Positions 33,849-43,004 of a stretch of 64,000 nt of DNA are shown one piece after another (position 1 is the first letter of the stretch; each line of letters opens with the position of its first letter). Source of the DNA: Paraburkholderia humisilvae. GTDB lineage: Bacteria; Pseudomonadota; Gammaproteobacteria; Burkholderiales; Burkholderiaceae. Below the pieces are notes generated by a model. That model was not told the DNA's origin. It did no database searches and saw only the letters and a list, made by a program, of their open reading frames with translations. The translations under genes were made by a program, and so were the position numbers. The DNA lies in NCBI RefSeq assembly GCF_902859855.1, contig NZ_CADIKH010000009.1, positions 124,001 to 188,000 of the forward strand. Direction: 5' to 3'.

Positions 33849-35347
33849 TGAAGCTTAAGCCCACCCGGGAACAGGGCGCGGCTATCGATCTCTCCATGAC
33901 GGGAGCCACATTCAAGGTGATTGCTCGGGCAGGATCGGGTAAGACAGCGCTGTTGAATATGATCGCGACGACCAAAGGGCGAACGCCCGGCGTCTATCTT
34001 GTCTTCGGACGGGAGAACGCTGCAGAAGCCCGGCAAAGGCTGCCCAAGTCAGTAACGTGCAGCACATTCCATGCACTCGCGTATCGTAGCCTTCCACCGG
34101 GCATCACGGCCAAGATCAACAACACGACAGAGACACTCGAGCTGCTCGGCCTCCGGATGGGTTTCAAGCCGATTGTGGTGCCGAACATCATGGGGCGGAT
34201 GGTCGAGTTGAGCGGATACCATCTGGCGCAGATGGTGAATGACGCTGTTGCCCGCTTCTGCAAGTCGGCTGACCTTGCTCCGTCGGTGCGGCATCTGGAC
34301 TGGAACCCGGTAATCGAGCGGCAGGCTATGGAGCAGGTGCAGCTTGATTTGATGCCCTACGTGCACGCGCTTTGGGCCGAGTTCCAGAGCCCGACGAGCC
34401 GCTTTCGCCTCAGTCACGACGGCTACCTGAAGATCTGGCAATTATCGCAGCCCGAGATAGAGGCGCGATACATTTTGCAGGATGAGGCGCAAGATGGGGA
34501 TGATGTGATGTTGGACATCCTTGATAAACAATATCACGCGCAGGTCATCTACGCCGGGGATCCACACCAGCAGATCATGGAGTTTCGAGGCAGTGTCGAC
34601 GCGATGCAGCGGGTCGTCGCGCCGGAGACCTGGCTCACCGAGTCGTTCCGGTTTGGAAAAAGCATCGCGGACGTGTCGTCACTGATACTGAGAAAGTTGG
34701 GCGAGACAACACCTATCCGCGGACAGGACTCGATTCACTCGGTCGTGATCGACGAGGCACACGACATCGATATTCCCGTGAAGGCTGTACTTTGCCGAAC
34801 GAACGCGACGGCCGTCGCCCAGATGGCCGATGAATTGCGCGCCGGCCGGCGCGTAGCGCTTCGGGCAAATATCTCCGAGATCCGCAGTTTCTGTGAAGCG
34901 GCACGGCAGCTCATGTGCGGCGTGTCGCCAGACTCCTCAAAGGCGCTGGCGCTTTTCCGCGACTGGATGGAGGTCCAGGATTACGCCGAGACTTTTGCTG
35001 GCCGCGAGATTGCCCCCTACGTGAAGCTGATCGACGACCACGGCCCGGATCTGCTCGAGGAGATGGTCCGAGCGTCGGTGCCGGATCGGCATGCGGACAT
35101 CACGATCAGTACGGCGCACAAAGCAAAGGGACTGGAGTTTGACTCGGTCCGTGTCGAAGGCGATTTCAGGTTCTTCCTTGACACGGAGACGAACCGGATG
35201 GAGCAGGCGGAAGAAGAGACGCGCCTGCTCTACGTGGCGATGACGCGCGCCCGGCAGTGGCTCGACATTTCGCCGCTGGCGGAGAACTTCAAGATGATGC
35301 TTGCAGATGCGCGGATTATCGAATCCCCGCAGGAGTGTCTGATGTAG
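33845..35347 (+). CDS. UvrD/Rep-family helicase (SF1)
   Basis: 500 aa. Walker A AGSGKT (29-34), DEAQD (213-217), GDPHQQIMEFRG, ESFRFG, TISTAHKAKGLEF and LLYVAMTRAR are in canonical order. It is shorter than UvrD or Rep and closer in length to FBH1-like and phage SF1 helicases. The start overlaps the GGDEF-EAL stop (ATGA), so translation is coupled. Confidence 0.9.
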   Translation: MMKLKPTREQGAAIDLSMTGATFKVIARAGSGKTALLNMIATTKGRTPGVYLVFGRENAAEARQRLPKSVTCSTFHALAYRSLPPGITAKINNTTETLELLGLRMGFKPIVVPNIMGRMVELSGYHLAQMVNDAVARFCKSADLAPSVRHLDWNPVIERQAMEQVQLDLMPYVHALWAEFQSPTSRFRLSHDGYLKIWQLSQPEIEARYILQDEAQDGDDVMLDILDKQYHAQVIYAGDPHQQIMEFRGSVDAMQRVVAPETWLTESFRFGKSIADVSSLILRKLGETTPIRGQDSIHSVVIDEAHDIDIPVKAVLCRTNATAVAQMADELRAGRRVALRANISEIRSFCEAARQLMCGVSPDSSKALALFRDWMEVQDYAETFAGREIAPYVKLIDDHGPDLLEEMVRASVPDRHADITISTAHKAKGLEFDSVRVEGDFRFFLDTETNRMEQAEEETRLLYVAMTRARQWLDISPLAENFKMMLADARIIESPQECLM

Positions 35348-35495
35348 CGCATCGCCACAGAAGGCGACCGTGCAGAAACACCCCCTGCATGCTCGCTCTA
35401 TTCGGCTTTCTGGTCAGCTGGCGTTCTGTTCAACTTCGAGTCTGCGAAATGCCGCGGCGAGCACGCGGGCGCGAGAAACATTGGCGAGGGCAAGC

Positions 35496-36377
35496 ATGGC
35501 AATCGAAACGGGCATTTCCTACGTGAAATCCAGCTTGAACGGCTGGATAGGTTGCACGCAGATCAGTCCCGGCTGTGACGCGTGCTATGCGATGGCCGGC
35601 GACCTCCGGTTTCACGGTGGGAAGCACTGGGGTCCGGGCGCACCGCGGCACCGCACGGCCGCGTCGAACTGGAAGAAAGCGGAGTCATGGAATCGGCAGG
35701 CCGCCGCCGCGGGTACGTTCTGGCCGGTGTTCTGGAACACTCAGGCCGACATGTTCGACAACGAAGTCCCAGACGAGTGGCGTGCCGACGCGTGGAATCT
35801 GTTCGCGCTAACACCAAACCTGACTTGGTTGCTTGTCACGAAGCGGATCGGAAATGCAAAGCGCATGTTGCCGGCGGACTGGGGCACAGGCTACCCGAAC
35901 GTCTGGGTCATCTCTACGGTTGTGAACCAGGAGGAAGCCGAGCGTGACATACCGAAGCTGGCCGAACTGGACGCGGCGGTCAAGGGGATCAGTCACGGAC
36001 CGGGCCTTGGGCCGCTCGACCTGTCCTTCCGTATCGAGAGCGGCCGGTACGCGGGCAAACGCGCGATCGATACGCTTGACTGGATCATCACCGAGGGCGA
36101 GAGCCGTCAGGGCCGCACGCCTCGCGAATACAAGATGGAATGGGCTGAATCGCTGGCTGAACAGGCGAGCGAGGCGCGTATCGCCTTCTTCATGAAGCAA
36201 ATGGGGCATCTGCCTACGCGGGCCGGCGAACGGGTCAGGTTCAAGGGCAAGGGGGCGCACGTCCTTGAGTGGCCGAAGCCGCTCCAACGGCAGGAATTCC
36301 CGCTCGGCAATGTCCTCGTCCCCGAACCGGAGCATGCGCTCCGTGCCGTACATCGGATCATCCCGATAGCTGGGTGA
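35496..36377 (+). CDS. DUF5131 / phage Gp37-Gp68 family protein
   Basis: 293 aa. NGWIGCTQISPGCDACYAM (Cys20, Cys27, Cys30) is the family signature and resembles an iron-sulfur binding triplet. DWIITEGESRQ and FFMKQMG are further family blocks. Common in phages and plasmids; role unknown. ATG at 35496; the frame is open to 35370. Confidence 0.85.
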   Translation: MAIETGISYVKSSLNGWIGCTQISPGCDACYAMAGDLRFHGGKHWGPGAPRHRTAASNWKKAESWNRQAAAAGTFWPVFWNTQADMFDNEVPDEWRADAWNLFALTPNLTWLLVTKRIGNAKRMLPADWGTGYPNVWVISTVVNQEEAERDIPKLAELDAAVKGISHGPGLGPLDLSFRIESGRYAGKRAIDTLDWIITEGESRQGRTPREYKMEWAESLAEQASEARIAFFMKQMGHLPTRAGERVRFKGKGAHVLEWPKPLQRQEFPLGNVLVPEPEHALRAVHRIIPIAG

Positions 36378-36406
36378 TCGGCTAACCATTCAAGTTTCGA
36401 ATCCAG

Positions 36407-36820
36407 ATGGAAAAACAGCCGGTGATGCAAGCGGGCGAGAGCGTCCGGGGAAAGAGCGGTGGGTATCTCGCCGTCAAAAAGGCGGTTAGCTGGCTGATTC
36501 CACTCGCTATCGGGGTGGGCGTGGCCGTGCTGGTTTTTCACAAAACGAGATTCGAACAACAGGCCGATGGCGTGATGTCCCCTTTGACGGCCGCCGAGCT
36601 GGGTTTGCTCCGTCACGATGAGGTGGGGCATGTCGGCCGGGTCTGGTTCCTCCGCTCACGTGATGGATGGTTTCAATACCGCGCTATCTACCGCGGTCTC
36701 GGGGGCAGGGTCGGCGTGATTCACGCCGTTACACGAGTAGATATTGCCAAGGTATGCGCAACGCTGCCCCCGGAGGATTGCAGGCTTCTGCGTCCTTATG
36801 CGATGCAGATTGCGAAGTGA
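36407..36820 (+). CDS. Single-pass membrane protein
   Basis: 137 aa. One helix at about 29-47, then a soluble part with two cysteines near the end. Unknown. It is the last sizeable gene of the methyltransferase-to-DUF5131 run. Confidence 0.6.
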   Translation: MEKQPVMQAGESVRGKSGGYLAVKKAVSWLIPLAIGVGVAVLVFHKTRFEQQADGVMSPLTAAELGLLRHDEVGHVGRVWFLRSRDGWFQYRAIYRGLGGRVGVIHAVTRVDIAKVCATLPPEDCRLLRPYAMQIAK

Positions 36821-36915
36821 TCGGCGTCCGTGAGGTTGGCCAGCAGATCGGCACCATCGCCCTGAATCAGGGTCTCCGCATCGGCCACGCCGAGCTAAGG
36901 CAAAACAGAAGGTAG
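36817..36915 (+). CDS. Possible small protein, 32 aa
   Basis: A GTG overlaps the previous stop (GTGA) and opens 32 codons with protein-like use (EVGQQIGTIALNQGL). No other support. Confidence 0.25.
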   Translation: MIGVREVGQQIGTIALNQGLRIGHAELRQNRR

Positions 36916-36973
36916 GCGGGCATGGAACGTGGCCCCGATAGTCGGGGGCGCCCGATAGATGGGTTCCGACATT

Positions 36974-36986
36974 TTCCTGACAGGAA
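36974..36986. promoter_or_regulatory. Operator palindrome
   Basis: TTCC-TGACA-GGAA, the same core as at 21523 and 30945. It lies 189 bases before the lipoprotein gene 37175. No convincing -10 box is seen at the usual distance. Confidence 0.55.
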
Positions 36987-37174
36987 TTAAAGATTCATGG
37001 AAAACGGCCGATAAATTGGCAGTCGAATTTCGGGTCCGGGATTCTTGCGAGCCAGGCTACGAGGCACGCTGGAGTCTTTGTGCCCTCACTTGCAATGCCC
37101 ACGTTTAAGGGGGCTAGAAACGGCGGTCTGACTTGAGATACTGGACTCAGTTGGACTTCTAACCCGGAGAGAAT

Positions 37175-38353
37175 ATGAAAAAACTGCTTTTGGCATCGTT
37201 GGTAGTGTGCGCCACTCTCGCTGCGTGCGGTGGTGGCGGTGGTGGTAGCGCCAACCCGGCCGGCGCGGCCGCCCCGGCGAGTGGCGCGAGCGGCACGAAC
37301 CCGGCAGGCGGGGCAAGCACGACGCCGACGAACCCGTTCAACAACCAGCAGGCCCCCGGTGCGTCGACGACGACGGTCACGGGCGAGGTGTTCAATAGCG
37401 GCGCGACGGTCGGAGCGACGGTCGCGGCATACCTGGTCAACGCGGACGGTTCGAACGGCACGATTATCGGCACGGCAACGACCGGCACGGACGGCACGTT
37501 CAGCATGACGCTGAATCAGTCGCCTTATGAGACGGCCAGCTATGTCCGCTTGGTAGCGACCGGTGGCACGTACACCTCGACGTCCGACAATACAACGCAG
37601 ACGAACAGCTCGCTGGAACTGGTGACGCCGTATATCACGACTGCGTTCAACAACTTCGTGATTACGCCGCTCACCCACGTCGCTTCGCAGCGTACAACGC
37701 AGGTGGCGTCGACGGGCGGTTCGCTGGCGAACGCCTACACGAGTGGCGCGGGCATGGCGCTGTCGCTGATCGGGATGTCCGATCCGATTCTCTCGCAGGA
37801 CACTGGCACTCCGGGCGTGGACTACCTCGCTCTGGTGCCGGGCTCGGTGGGTGACACGCTGAATGCCTACGCGGACGCGCTGAACGCTATCGAAGCCTAC
37901 GGCGTCCAGCATGACCTGCCATCGTCGGTGGTCGAGCAGGTGCTGTCCCAGAGCCAACTGACGGGCAACGCGTCGACGACGTTGCCGAACGGTATGGCCA
38001 TCAACATCGGGCAGTGGCAAAGCGGCACGTTCGACACGTCGGCATCGTTCACGCTGGCTACGCTGGAAGCAGCGAACGCGAACGAGCCCCCGTTTGCGGA
38101 AATGCATCAGTTCATGCTGTGGGAGTATGGTGTCACCGACTGCGCGAGCGGCAACTTCACGCCGTATTTCACGCGCTTCCCGTTGGCTGCGGGGGAGCCA
38201 AACATCTTCACGTCAGGCGGTGCCTGCACGAGCTACGGCACCTTCGTATCGAACATCGACGCCAAGGTAGCGACGAATCAGCGAAGCATTCCGCTCGTCA
38301 CGGGTCCGGGCTACGTTCCGCAGACGACTCCGGTGGTCGGCGTGGGTCAGTAA
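37175..38353 (+). CDS. Lipoprotein, Gly/Thr/Ser-rich
   Basis: 392 aa. Lipobox LAAC with Cys18, then a run of Gly, and a Ala/Gly/Pro/Thr linker to about residue 65. A beta-sandwich-like segment (TVTGEVFNSGATVGATVAAY) follows, then a helical domain with a few cysteines near the end. Predicted on the outer membrane. No enzyme motif. CGGAGAGAAT lies before the ATG. Base composition is as its neighbours. Confidence 0.75.
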   Translation: MKKLLLASLVVCATLAACGGGGGGSANPAGAAAPASGASGTNPAGGASTTPTNPFNNQQAPGASTTTVTGEVFNSGATVGATVAAYLVNADGSNGTIIGTATTGTDGTFSMTLNQSPYETASYVRLVATGGTYTSTSDNTTQTNSSLELVTPYITTAFNNFVITPLTHVASQRTTQVASTGGSLANAYTSGAGMALSLIGMSDPILSQDTGTPGVDYLALVPGSVGDTLNAYADALNAIEAYGVQHDLPSSVVEQVLSQSQLTGNASTTLPNGMAINIGQWQSGTFDTSASFTLATLEAANANEPPFAEMHQFMLWEYGVTDCASGNFTPYFTRFPLAAGEPNIFTSGGACTSYGTFVSNIDAKVATNQRSIPLVTGPGYVPQTTPVVGVGQ

Positions 38354-38383
38354 CGCCTGATGCTGTGACCGGATTTGCACCCC

Positions 38384-38412
38384 GTCCCCGGGCTTGCCCC
38401 GGGGATTTTTTT
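38384..38412 (+). terminator. Rho-independent terminator
   Basis: TCCCCGG...CCGGGGA stem with a short loop, followed by eight T. Confidence 0.8.
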
Positions 38413-38459
38413 TGAGTGTCCGGTTTGCACGGGTGTTCCAAACTCAAGGAAGAAACGTC

Positions 38460-38924
38460 ATGGAAGGCGCTAACAACGTCTTGTCAGAGAAAGCGACCCG
38501 GGTGTTCGCAACGATAGACCAACTGCTTTCAAGGCAAAACACATGCGGGTGTCGCGGTGTTGGTTGCCCGGCGTGCATTGCTGGGACGAAATTACGAAGC
38601 ATGATGGAGTCGCAACGCACAGGCAGCGAGCCGGAAGACATTGAGTCGGTCGAAACGCAGTTAAAGGTTCTGTTGGACGCGTCACTCCAATGTCATAAGC
38701 CGCGGTATTACGATTTCAGCCTGAAGGGAGCAAAGCGCGAGCTTGCCTTCCTGACTGTTGGCAGCGCGGGCGTGTTTCTGGCATGTGCTGCGAACTCTTT
38801 TGACAATCCCTTCGGCACACTGGCATTGACCCTTAGAATTGTTGCGGGAGCGCTCCTGGTTGGTGTCGCGTTGGGCTTCGCGATCATCTGGACCTTCCGC
38901 CCGAGAAGCGCACCGAAGCAATAA
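38460..38924 (+). CDS. Membrane protein with cytoplasmic cysteine cluster
   Basis: 154 aa. Cys29, 31, 36 and 39 (CGCRGVGCPAC) suggest a metal site, followed by two membrane helices (about 95-112 and 120-145). AAGGAAGAAACGTC precedes the ATG. Unknown. Confidence 0.6.
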   Translation: MEGANNVLSEKATRVFATIDQLLSRQNTCGCRGVGCPACIAGTKLRSMMESQRTGSEPEDIESVETQLKVLLDASLQCHKPRYYDFSLKGAKRELAFLTVGSAGVFLACAANSFDNPFGTLALTLRIVAGALLVGVALGFAIIWTFRPRSAPKQ

Positions 38925-39031
38925 GCGATGGGGAGCCGGCTTTCACGTTCGATATCAACTGCGAAAACCGGATAGCGATTCTTTTTTAGCCCCGCGAGGC
39001 AGCGCGAAATGCGGTACATCGACTAGAATGC

Positions 39032-39044
39032 TTCCTGTCAAGAA
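39032..39044. promoter_or_regulatory. Operator palindrome before DUF1643
   Basis: TTCC-TGTCA-AGAA. A TAGAAT at 39024-39029 lies just upstream of it here instead of downstream, so the site might overlap the transcript start and repress. Confidence 0.5.
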
Positions 39045-39088
39045 GTTCCGGGGCTGGAAACCGTTACCCACTCTGCATCCCCAAAGCC

Positions 39089-39643
39089 ATGAGACCGTCT
39101 GTGAAAGTCGATACTCCGGAATGGGTTGAGGAAAACGCCCATTTTTCCGACCCGCTACACCGTGTGTGGCTGCGACGCCGGCTCGCAATGTTTGGTGTCC
39201 CGGTCGGGTTTATCCTGCACAACCCCAGCCGGGCCGGCTTCGTCGAAAATGATCCAACCGTGCGGCGAGGCATTTCCTTCGCTGCGTGCATCGGCGCCAG
39301 CGACCTGATTTTCGTCAACGCGGCGACTGGCATCGCAACCGATGCAGACGGCCTGGCGGCAATGGACGATCCGATTGGCCCGATGGCCGACGAGGCGCTG
39401 CGCGTCGCGGCCGAATTCTGTCTCTCACGCGAGGGCATGCTAATCGCGGCATGGGGCACACCAAAAGGGACGGCCAGGACGCGCCGACTCATGGACGCCC
39501 GTTTTCGGGACATCCTTCGGCTTGGCCTGCCGCTGCACGTCCTGCGGGTGACCGAAAGCGGGTATCCCGAGCATCCGCTTCGTCTTCCGGGCGATCTCCG
39601 ACCACGACCTTGGGAATACCCGGTTCCCGACATGAATCTCTGA
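39089..39643 (+). CDS. DUF1643 protein
   Basis: 184 aa. FILHNPSRAGFVENDPTVRR, FAACIGASDLIFVNA, DPIGPMADEAL and AAWGTPKG then HVLRVTESGYPEHPLRLP are the DUF1643 blocks. Frequent on mobile elements; activity unknown. Confidence 0.85.
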   Translation: MRPSVKVDTPEWVEENAHFSDPLHRVWLRRRLAMFGVPVGFILHNPSRAGFVENDPTVRRGISFAACIGASDLIFVNAATGIATDADGLAAMDDPIGPMADEALRVAAEFCLSREGMLIAAWGTPKGTARTRRLMDARFRDILRLGLPLHVLRVTESGYPEHPLRLPGDLRPRPWEYPVPDMNL

Positions 39644-40071
39644 TGGTTATGAGCAAGTTATCGAATATCACAAAGGCGTTCCGCGAACAGTGTTTTGGCA
39701 CGCCGGCCCAAGGCATGCGCACGCTGTGCTGCCTGGTCAGCATGTTCATTCTGGGGATTGCGCTAGGAACGATCGAGGGGAGCCCAGTGGTCGTCACCTT
39801 CTGCATGCTGCTTGTCATGGCGATCGTGCAGGGGATGTCGAGCGAAGACAGCCCGCTCCTCGGTCCCGTTGCAGCTGTTGCATTCGGGATCGGTGGCGCC
39901 ATCGGATTGACCATTGTGGCATGCGCGACTCAGCTGCCTGCGAACCGGATCGGGTGGGTTGCAGCAGCGGGCGGTGGTGCGGTAGGGGCGATATGGTGGC
40001 TCATGCTGATGTCGAGGTGGATCTGGGGTGTGTCCACACACAACAATGGAGGCAAGCGTGGACCTGATTGA
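39643..40071 (+). CDS. Multi-pass membrane protein
   Basis: 142 aa with about four hydrophobic helices from residue 24 on. Start ATG overlaps the DUF1643 stop (TGATG); a second ATG at 39649. Unknown. Confidence 0.6.
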   Translation: MVMSKLSNITKAFREQCFGTPAQGMRTLCCLVSMFILGIALGTIEGSPVVVTFCMLLVMAIVQGMSSEDSPLLGPVAAVAFGIGGAIGLTIVACATQLPANRIGWVAAAGGGAVGAIWWLMLMSRWIWGVSTHNNGGKRGPD

Positions 40072-40399
40072 AGTGAAGGAGGGCGTCGCGGGCGCTGCTC
40101 GGCCGTTCGATACGGGAAGGTGCATCGATTTAGCCGCAGTGAAGCTCGCGCCGATGAACTTCATCGACGGATGGCGTGAAGATCCGGATGGGCTGATGGA
40201 ACTGCTGCAGAGGGCCGTACCGGTCTATCTGGAAGCGGACTCGACTCGTCGGGTGGTGGCACTGATCGGCCGGATGATGCGGGAGACTCCCCGCGCGAAT
40301 CTGATGGATCTCTATCGAACGCTCCACGCCGAGCCGGAGTTCGCCGCTTTCGCCAACGCGATGCTTCACGGATTCGTACCCGGTCGGCACGTCGGCTAA
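40058..40399 (+). CDS. Hypothetical helical protein
   Basis: 113 aa. The GTG at 40058 has GGAGG five bases upstream and overlaps the membrane-protein stop; an ATG at 40046 is the alternative. Helical, unknown. A second frame just behind (40404-40571) reads as protein without a start codon. Confidence 0.55.
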   Translation: MDLIEVKEGVAGAARPFDTGRCIDLAAVKLAPMNFIDGWREDPDGLMELLQRAVPVYLEADSTRRVVALIGRMMRETPRANLMDLYRTLHAEPEFAAFANAMLHGFVPGRHVG

Positions 40400-40645
40400 A
40401 AGTGAGTTCGGCCACCCGCGGACCGCGCATCTGATCCTCGCGGAAGACAAGGGGTATCGCGACACGGCGCCGGGCCCTCATGCGATGGCTTGTCAGTTCG
40501 AATCAGCGCTGGGCATGTCGTCTCTGGGAAGCGGGATCGATCAGTTTGTATCCACAGCTGACGCCGCTTGAGGTGCGATCACTCTTCGGTAAACTTGGAG
40601 TGTTGGTCATCGTCATGACCGGATTTCAACAAAATGAGGACAAGC

Positions 40646-41083
40646 ATGAAGAAGCTGTTGTTGTTGGCGGTCGTCGCGTTGCTCGCGGCGTGTTCGCATA
40701 AGGAAGAATCGACCTCGCAGACGCCGGTTCTGGAGAATCTCGTCGGGACGTATTCGGCTCTGGACGCCGACGGGAAATACTACGCCCGCCTGAAGGTCAC
40801 GCAGGAGGGCGGCAAGTACGTTTTCTATGAGATCGTGCCATTCTCCTCGCAACCCGGACCCCATCGGCTTGAAGGCGATGTGGTACCACTGACGCAAGAG
40901 GCGCTGGGGGCGATCGTCGGGAAGAAAGTTGACTTCTCGGTGGACGGCCTCGAAGACCATTATTTTACGATCGTCAAGGTACCGGTGGGCTGGACTTGGG
41001 GACGCTTCACCTCGCAAACAGGGTACGTCATGATCGATCGCCTGGGTCCGCGCGATGTCAAGAAAGCGGATAGCCAGGGCTGA
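40646..41083 (+). CDS. Lipoprotein
   Basis: 145 aa. Lipobox LAAC (Cys16), then a beta-rich domain. GAGGACAAGC before the ATG at 40646. Predicted envelope-anchored, unknown role. Its stop is 3 bases before the next start. Confidence 0.7.
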   Translation: MKKLLLLAVVALLAACSHKEESTSQTPVLENLVGTYSALDADGKYYARLKVTQEGGKYVFYEIVPFSSQPGPHRLEGDVVPLTQEALGAIVGKKVDFSVDGLEDHYFTIVKVPVGWTWGRFTSQTGYVMIDRLGPRDVKKADSQG

Positions 41084-41086
41084 TGC

Positions 41087-41578
41087 ATGAGCGAGCAGCG
41101 GCCCCGTGGCAACCTGGGATGGCAGATCGTATCGATCCTGATCGTCTGCGTACTGGTGTTCTGTGCCGCCGCAAAGGTTGTAGTCAGGAACGAGGGCGCC
41201 TTCTCGCGATGGATCGACGAGCAAACGCGCGGCGTGCAGGTAATGAGGCAGGGCGTCGGAACGCTCGTGACGGCTGCGCGTGATCCTCAGGGCAAGGTAA
41301 AAAGCGCGATTGTGGTCAACGCGTATCCAGGGACGCTCGCCGCCGCAGTCGAGTTGACCCAAGGCTATCTTGCGGCGTCGCCTTTTCTGTTCCGCAGTGA
41401 TACGTCTCCCATGCCTTCCAATATCGTCGTGACCTCCGCCAGCATTCAACCAGAGGGCAAGGTCTTGGTGATCGCCACGGCCGCGGGAGAGAGATGCAGG
41501 CTCGAATTGCTACCGGCTCGTAAGACAGATTTTGTAGGTGCCGGATGGACGATAGAGGACGCGCATTGCACCCCATAG
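41087..41578 (+). CDS. Membrane-anchored protein
   Basis: 163 aa. N-terminal signal anchor (about 12-30), periplasmic beta-rich domain with two cysteines near the C-terminus. Forms a pair with the lipoprotein before it. Confidence 0.6.
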   Translation: MSEQRPRGNLGWQIVSILIVCVLVFCAAAKVVVRNEGAFSRWIDEQTRGVQVMRQGVGTLVTAARDPQGKVKSAIVVNAYPGTLAAAVELTQGYLAASPFLFRSDTSPMPSNIVVTSASIQPEGKVLVIATAAGERCRLELLPARKTDFVGAGWTIEDAHCTP

Positions 41579-41589
41579 CAGGAAGAGAT

Positions 41590-41697
41590 ATGGGCGCCGT
41601 GTTGAAGTGTCCGTACCGATTCCTGTTGGCTCTCTCCGCTATCGGCACCGGGCATGCTGTTTGGGCACGATGCTCGGCGCCTCTCCAGGCTTGTTGA
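41590..41697 (+). CDS. Small secreted peptide, 35 aa
   Basis: ATG at 41590 with AGGAAGAGAT; stop TGA at 41695-41697. YRFLLALSAIGTGHAVWA is a signal-peptide-like core followed by RCSAPLQAC, which would leave a mature peptide of about ten residues with two cysteines. It may equally be a short lipoprotein-like or entry-exclusion-type peptide. Confidence 0.4.
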   Translation: MGAVLKCPYRFLLALSAIGTGHAVWARCSAPLQAC

Positions 41698-41763
41698 CAG
41701 CTGGCAGGGTAGTACTGAGTTGGGTGTAGAGCACATCGAGAAGAGCGGGATTTCGATCAAGAC

Positions 41764-41785
41764 GGGCCGCGAAAGCGGCCCATTT
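41764..41785 (+). terminator. Hairpin, possible weak terminator
   Basis: GGGCCGC-GAAA-GCGGCCC followed by ATTTGC. It stands just before gene 41806 and might instead be part of its leader. Confidence 0.4.
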
Positions 41786-41805
41786 GCATGCAGAGAGGAA
41801 ACCTG

Positions 41806-42522
41806 ATGCTCACACGTGAGATTCCATCTCCTGAAAGTCGCGTTGCGCCTGCCCTCTATCTCGAGCTCCGGGGGTGGCTTCTGGCCAACGATCCCGACGC
41901 GCGTCGGATCGTTGAGTGGTCCGCGCACCGGCGATCGCCGCCGGATTCCCCAGAAAAGATGGCGAGCGAGATCATCTGGATCGTACTTTGCGCAGGGCGA
42001 TCCGCCCAGGCAGCGCGCACGATAGAACAGAAGGTGTGGTCGGCCATTCATCAGCAGCGCCCCGTGGTGGAGGTGTTCGGGTTCCGCGGTAAAGCCGCGG
42101 CCATCGAACGTGCATGGGCCGAACGCATCCATGATTTCGAAGCGTTGCAGAAGGTCCTCGCGCTGCATGAACCAGCGAAGCTTGTTGATTGGTGCGGGAA
42201 TTTACCTTGGGTTGGTGAGGATACGAAATTTCAGCTCGCAAAGAACTTCGGCGTCGACGTCCCGAAACCAGACATCTGGCTTTGCCGACTGTCAGGCTTG
42301 CCGGACAGGCCGCGCCGTAACGCGGCAGTGCGGTTCGAGGCGTGCATGAACCTGTGCCGGCTGTTGTCGGTGGCGTCTGAAGATAGCGTTGCGACCGTGG
42401 ACAGTGTTCTTTGGCTCGCATGCAACAAGGGCATCCTGCAGGTCGACGCGGATGCGGGGGCCGTCCGTTTCTCGCCAGGAACGATCACGCGAGCCGAAGT
42501 CATACCGGAATCGTCCGTTTAG
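41806..42522 (+). CDS. HhH-GPD-like base-excision glycosylase-fold protein
   Basis: 238 aa. The helix-hairpin-helix LPWVGEDTKFQLAKNFG (133-149) is followed by VPKPDIWL with Asp156 at the place of the catalytic aspartate of the HhH-GPD family. There is no iron-sulfur cysteine cluster. Proteins of this type remove damaged or modified bases; substrate unknown. GAGAGGAAACCTG before the ATG. Confidence 0.65.
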   Translation: MLTREIPSPESRVAPALYLELRGWLLANDPDARRIVEWSAHRRSPPDSPEKMASEIIWIVLCAGRSAQAARTIEQKVWSAIHQQRPVVEVFGFRGKAAAIERAWAERIHDFEALQKVLALHEPAKLVDWCGNLPWVGEDTKFQLAKNFGVDVPKPDIWLCRLSGLPDRPRRNAAVRFEACMNLCRLLSVASEDSVATVDSVLWLACNKGILQVDADAGAVRFSPGTITRAEVIPESSV

Positions 42523-42656
42523 AGATCGATGCCTCACGCGTGGGGGCTAGAACGGGTTGGCCGAGGACGTATTCTGATTGTCATAAACGGCATAACTAGT
42601 GCGCCCACGACGGACATCGGCCGGCGTGGACCATCGATCGTCGACAGGATGGGTGA

Positions 42657-42998
42657 ATGACAGGAAACAATGGGCCAGAGGCTTTCGGACGTTGTGCGGT
42701 GAACGGGCGCACGAGTCTGCCGCTGGCTGGTGATGAATGGACGGTCTTGAATGTCGTTGCTGAACATCGCGAGATTCGTGGCACGGCCATGGTTGCAGAT
42801 CTGGCGTTCGGGCGTGCGACTGCATCGCGTGACGAGCGTGTGATGCGCGTGTCGAAGGCGCTGACCGGACTACGGGACTACAGGCTGGTGGAGTGGTCAG
42901 AGAGTGAGGGCGGCGCAGTGTTATGGAGGCTTGCGTCGGGCGTATGCGCGACGAACCTCGCGCTCCTGTTCGCGAGGAGTCGGCCCGATCAAGGGTGA
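42657..42998 (+). CDS. Small winged-helix-like protein
   Basis: 113 aa. LAGDEWTVLNVVAEHREIRG, then RVMRVSKALTGLRDYRLVEW and VLWRLAS look like a MarR/winged-helix fold. It could be a local transcription factor, but no operator can be assigned. Confidence 0.5.
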   Translation: MTGNNGPEAFGRCAVNGRTSLPLAGDEWTVLNVVAEHREIRGTAMVADLAFGRATASRDERVMRVSKALTGLRDYRLVEWSESEGGAVLWRLASGVCATNLALLFARSRPDQG

Positions 42999-43004
42999 GC
43001 GAGG

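Noticed and set aside
36995..38107. 370-codon minus-strand open frame
   Set aside because: Antisense to the lipoprotein gene 37175, extremely Arg-rich and without domain; the plus strand has a lipobox, ribosome site and terminator.
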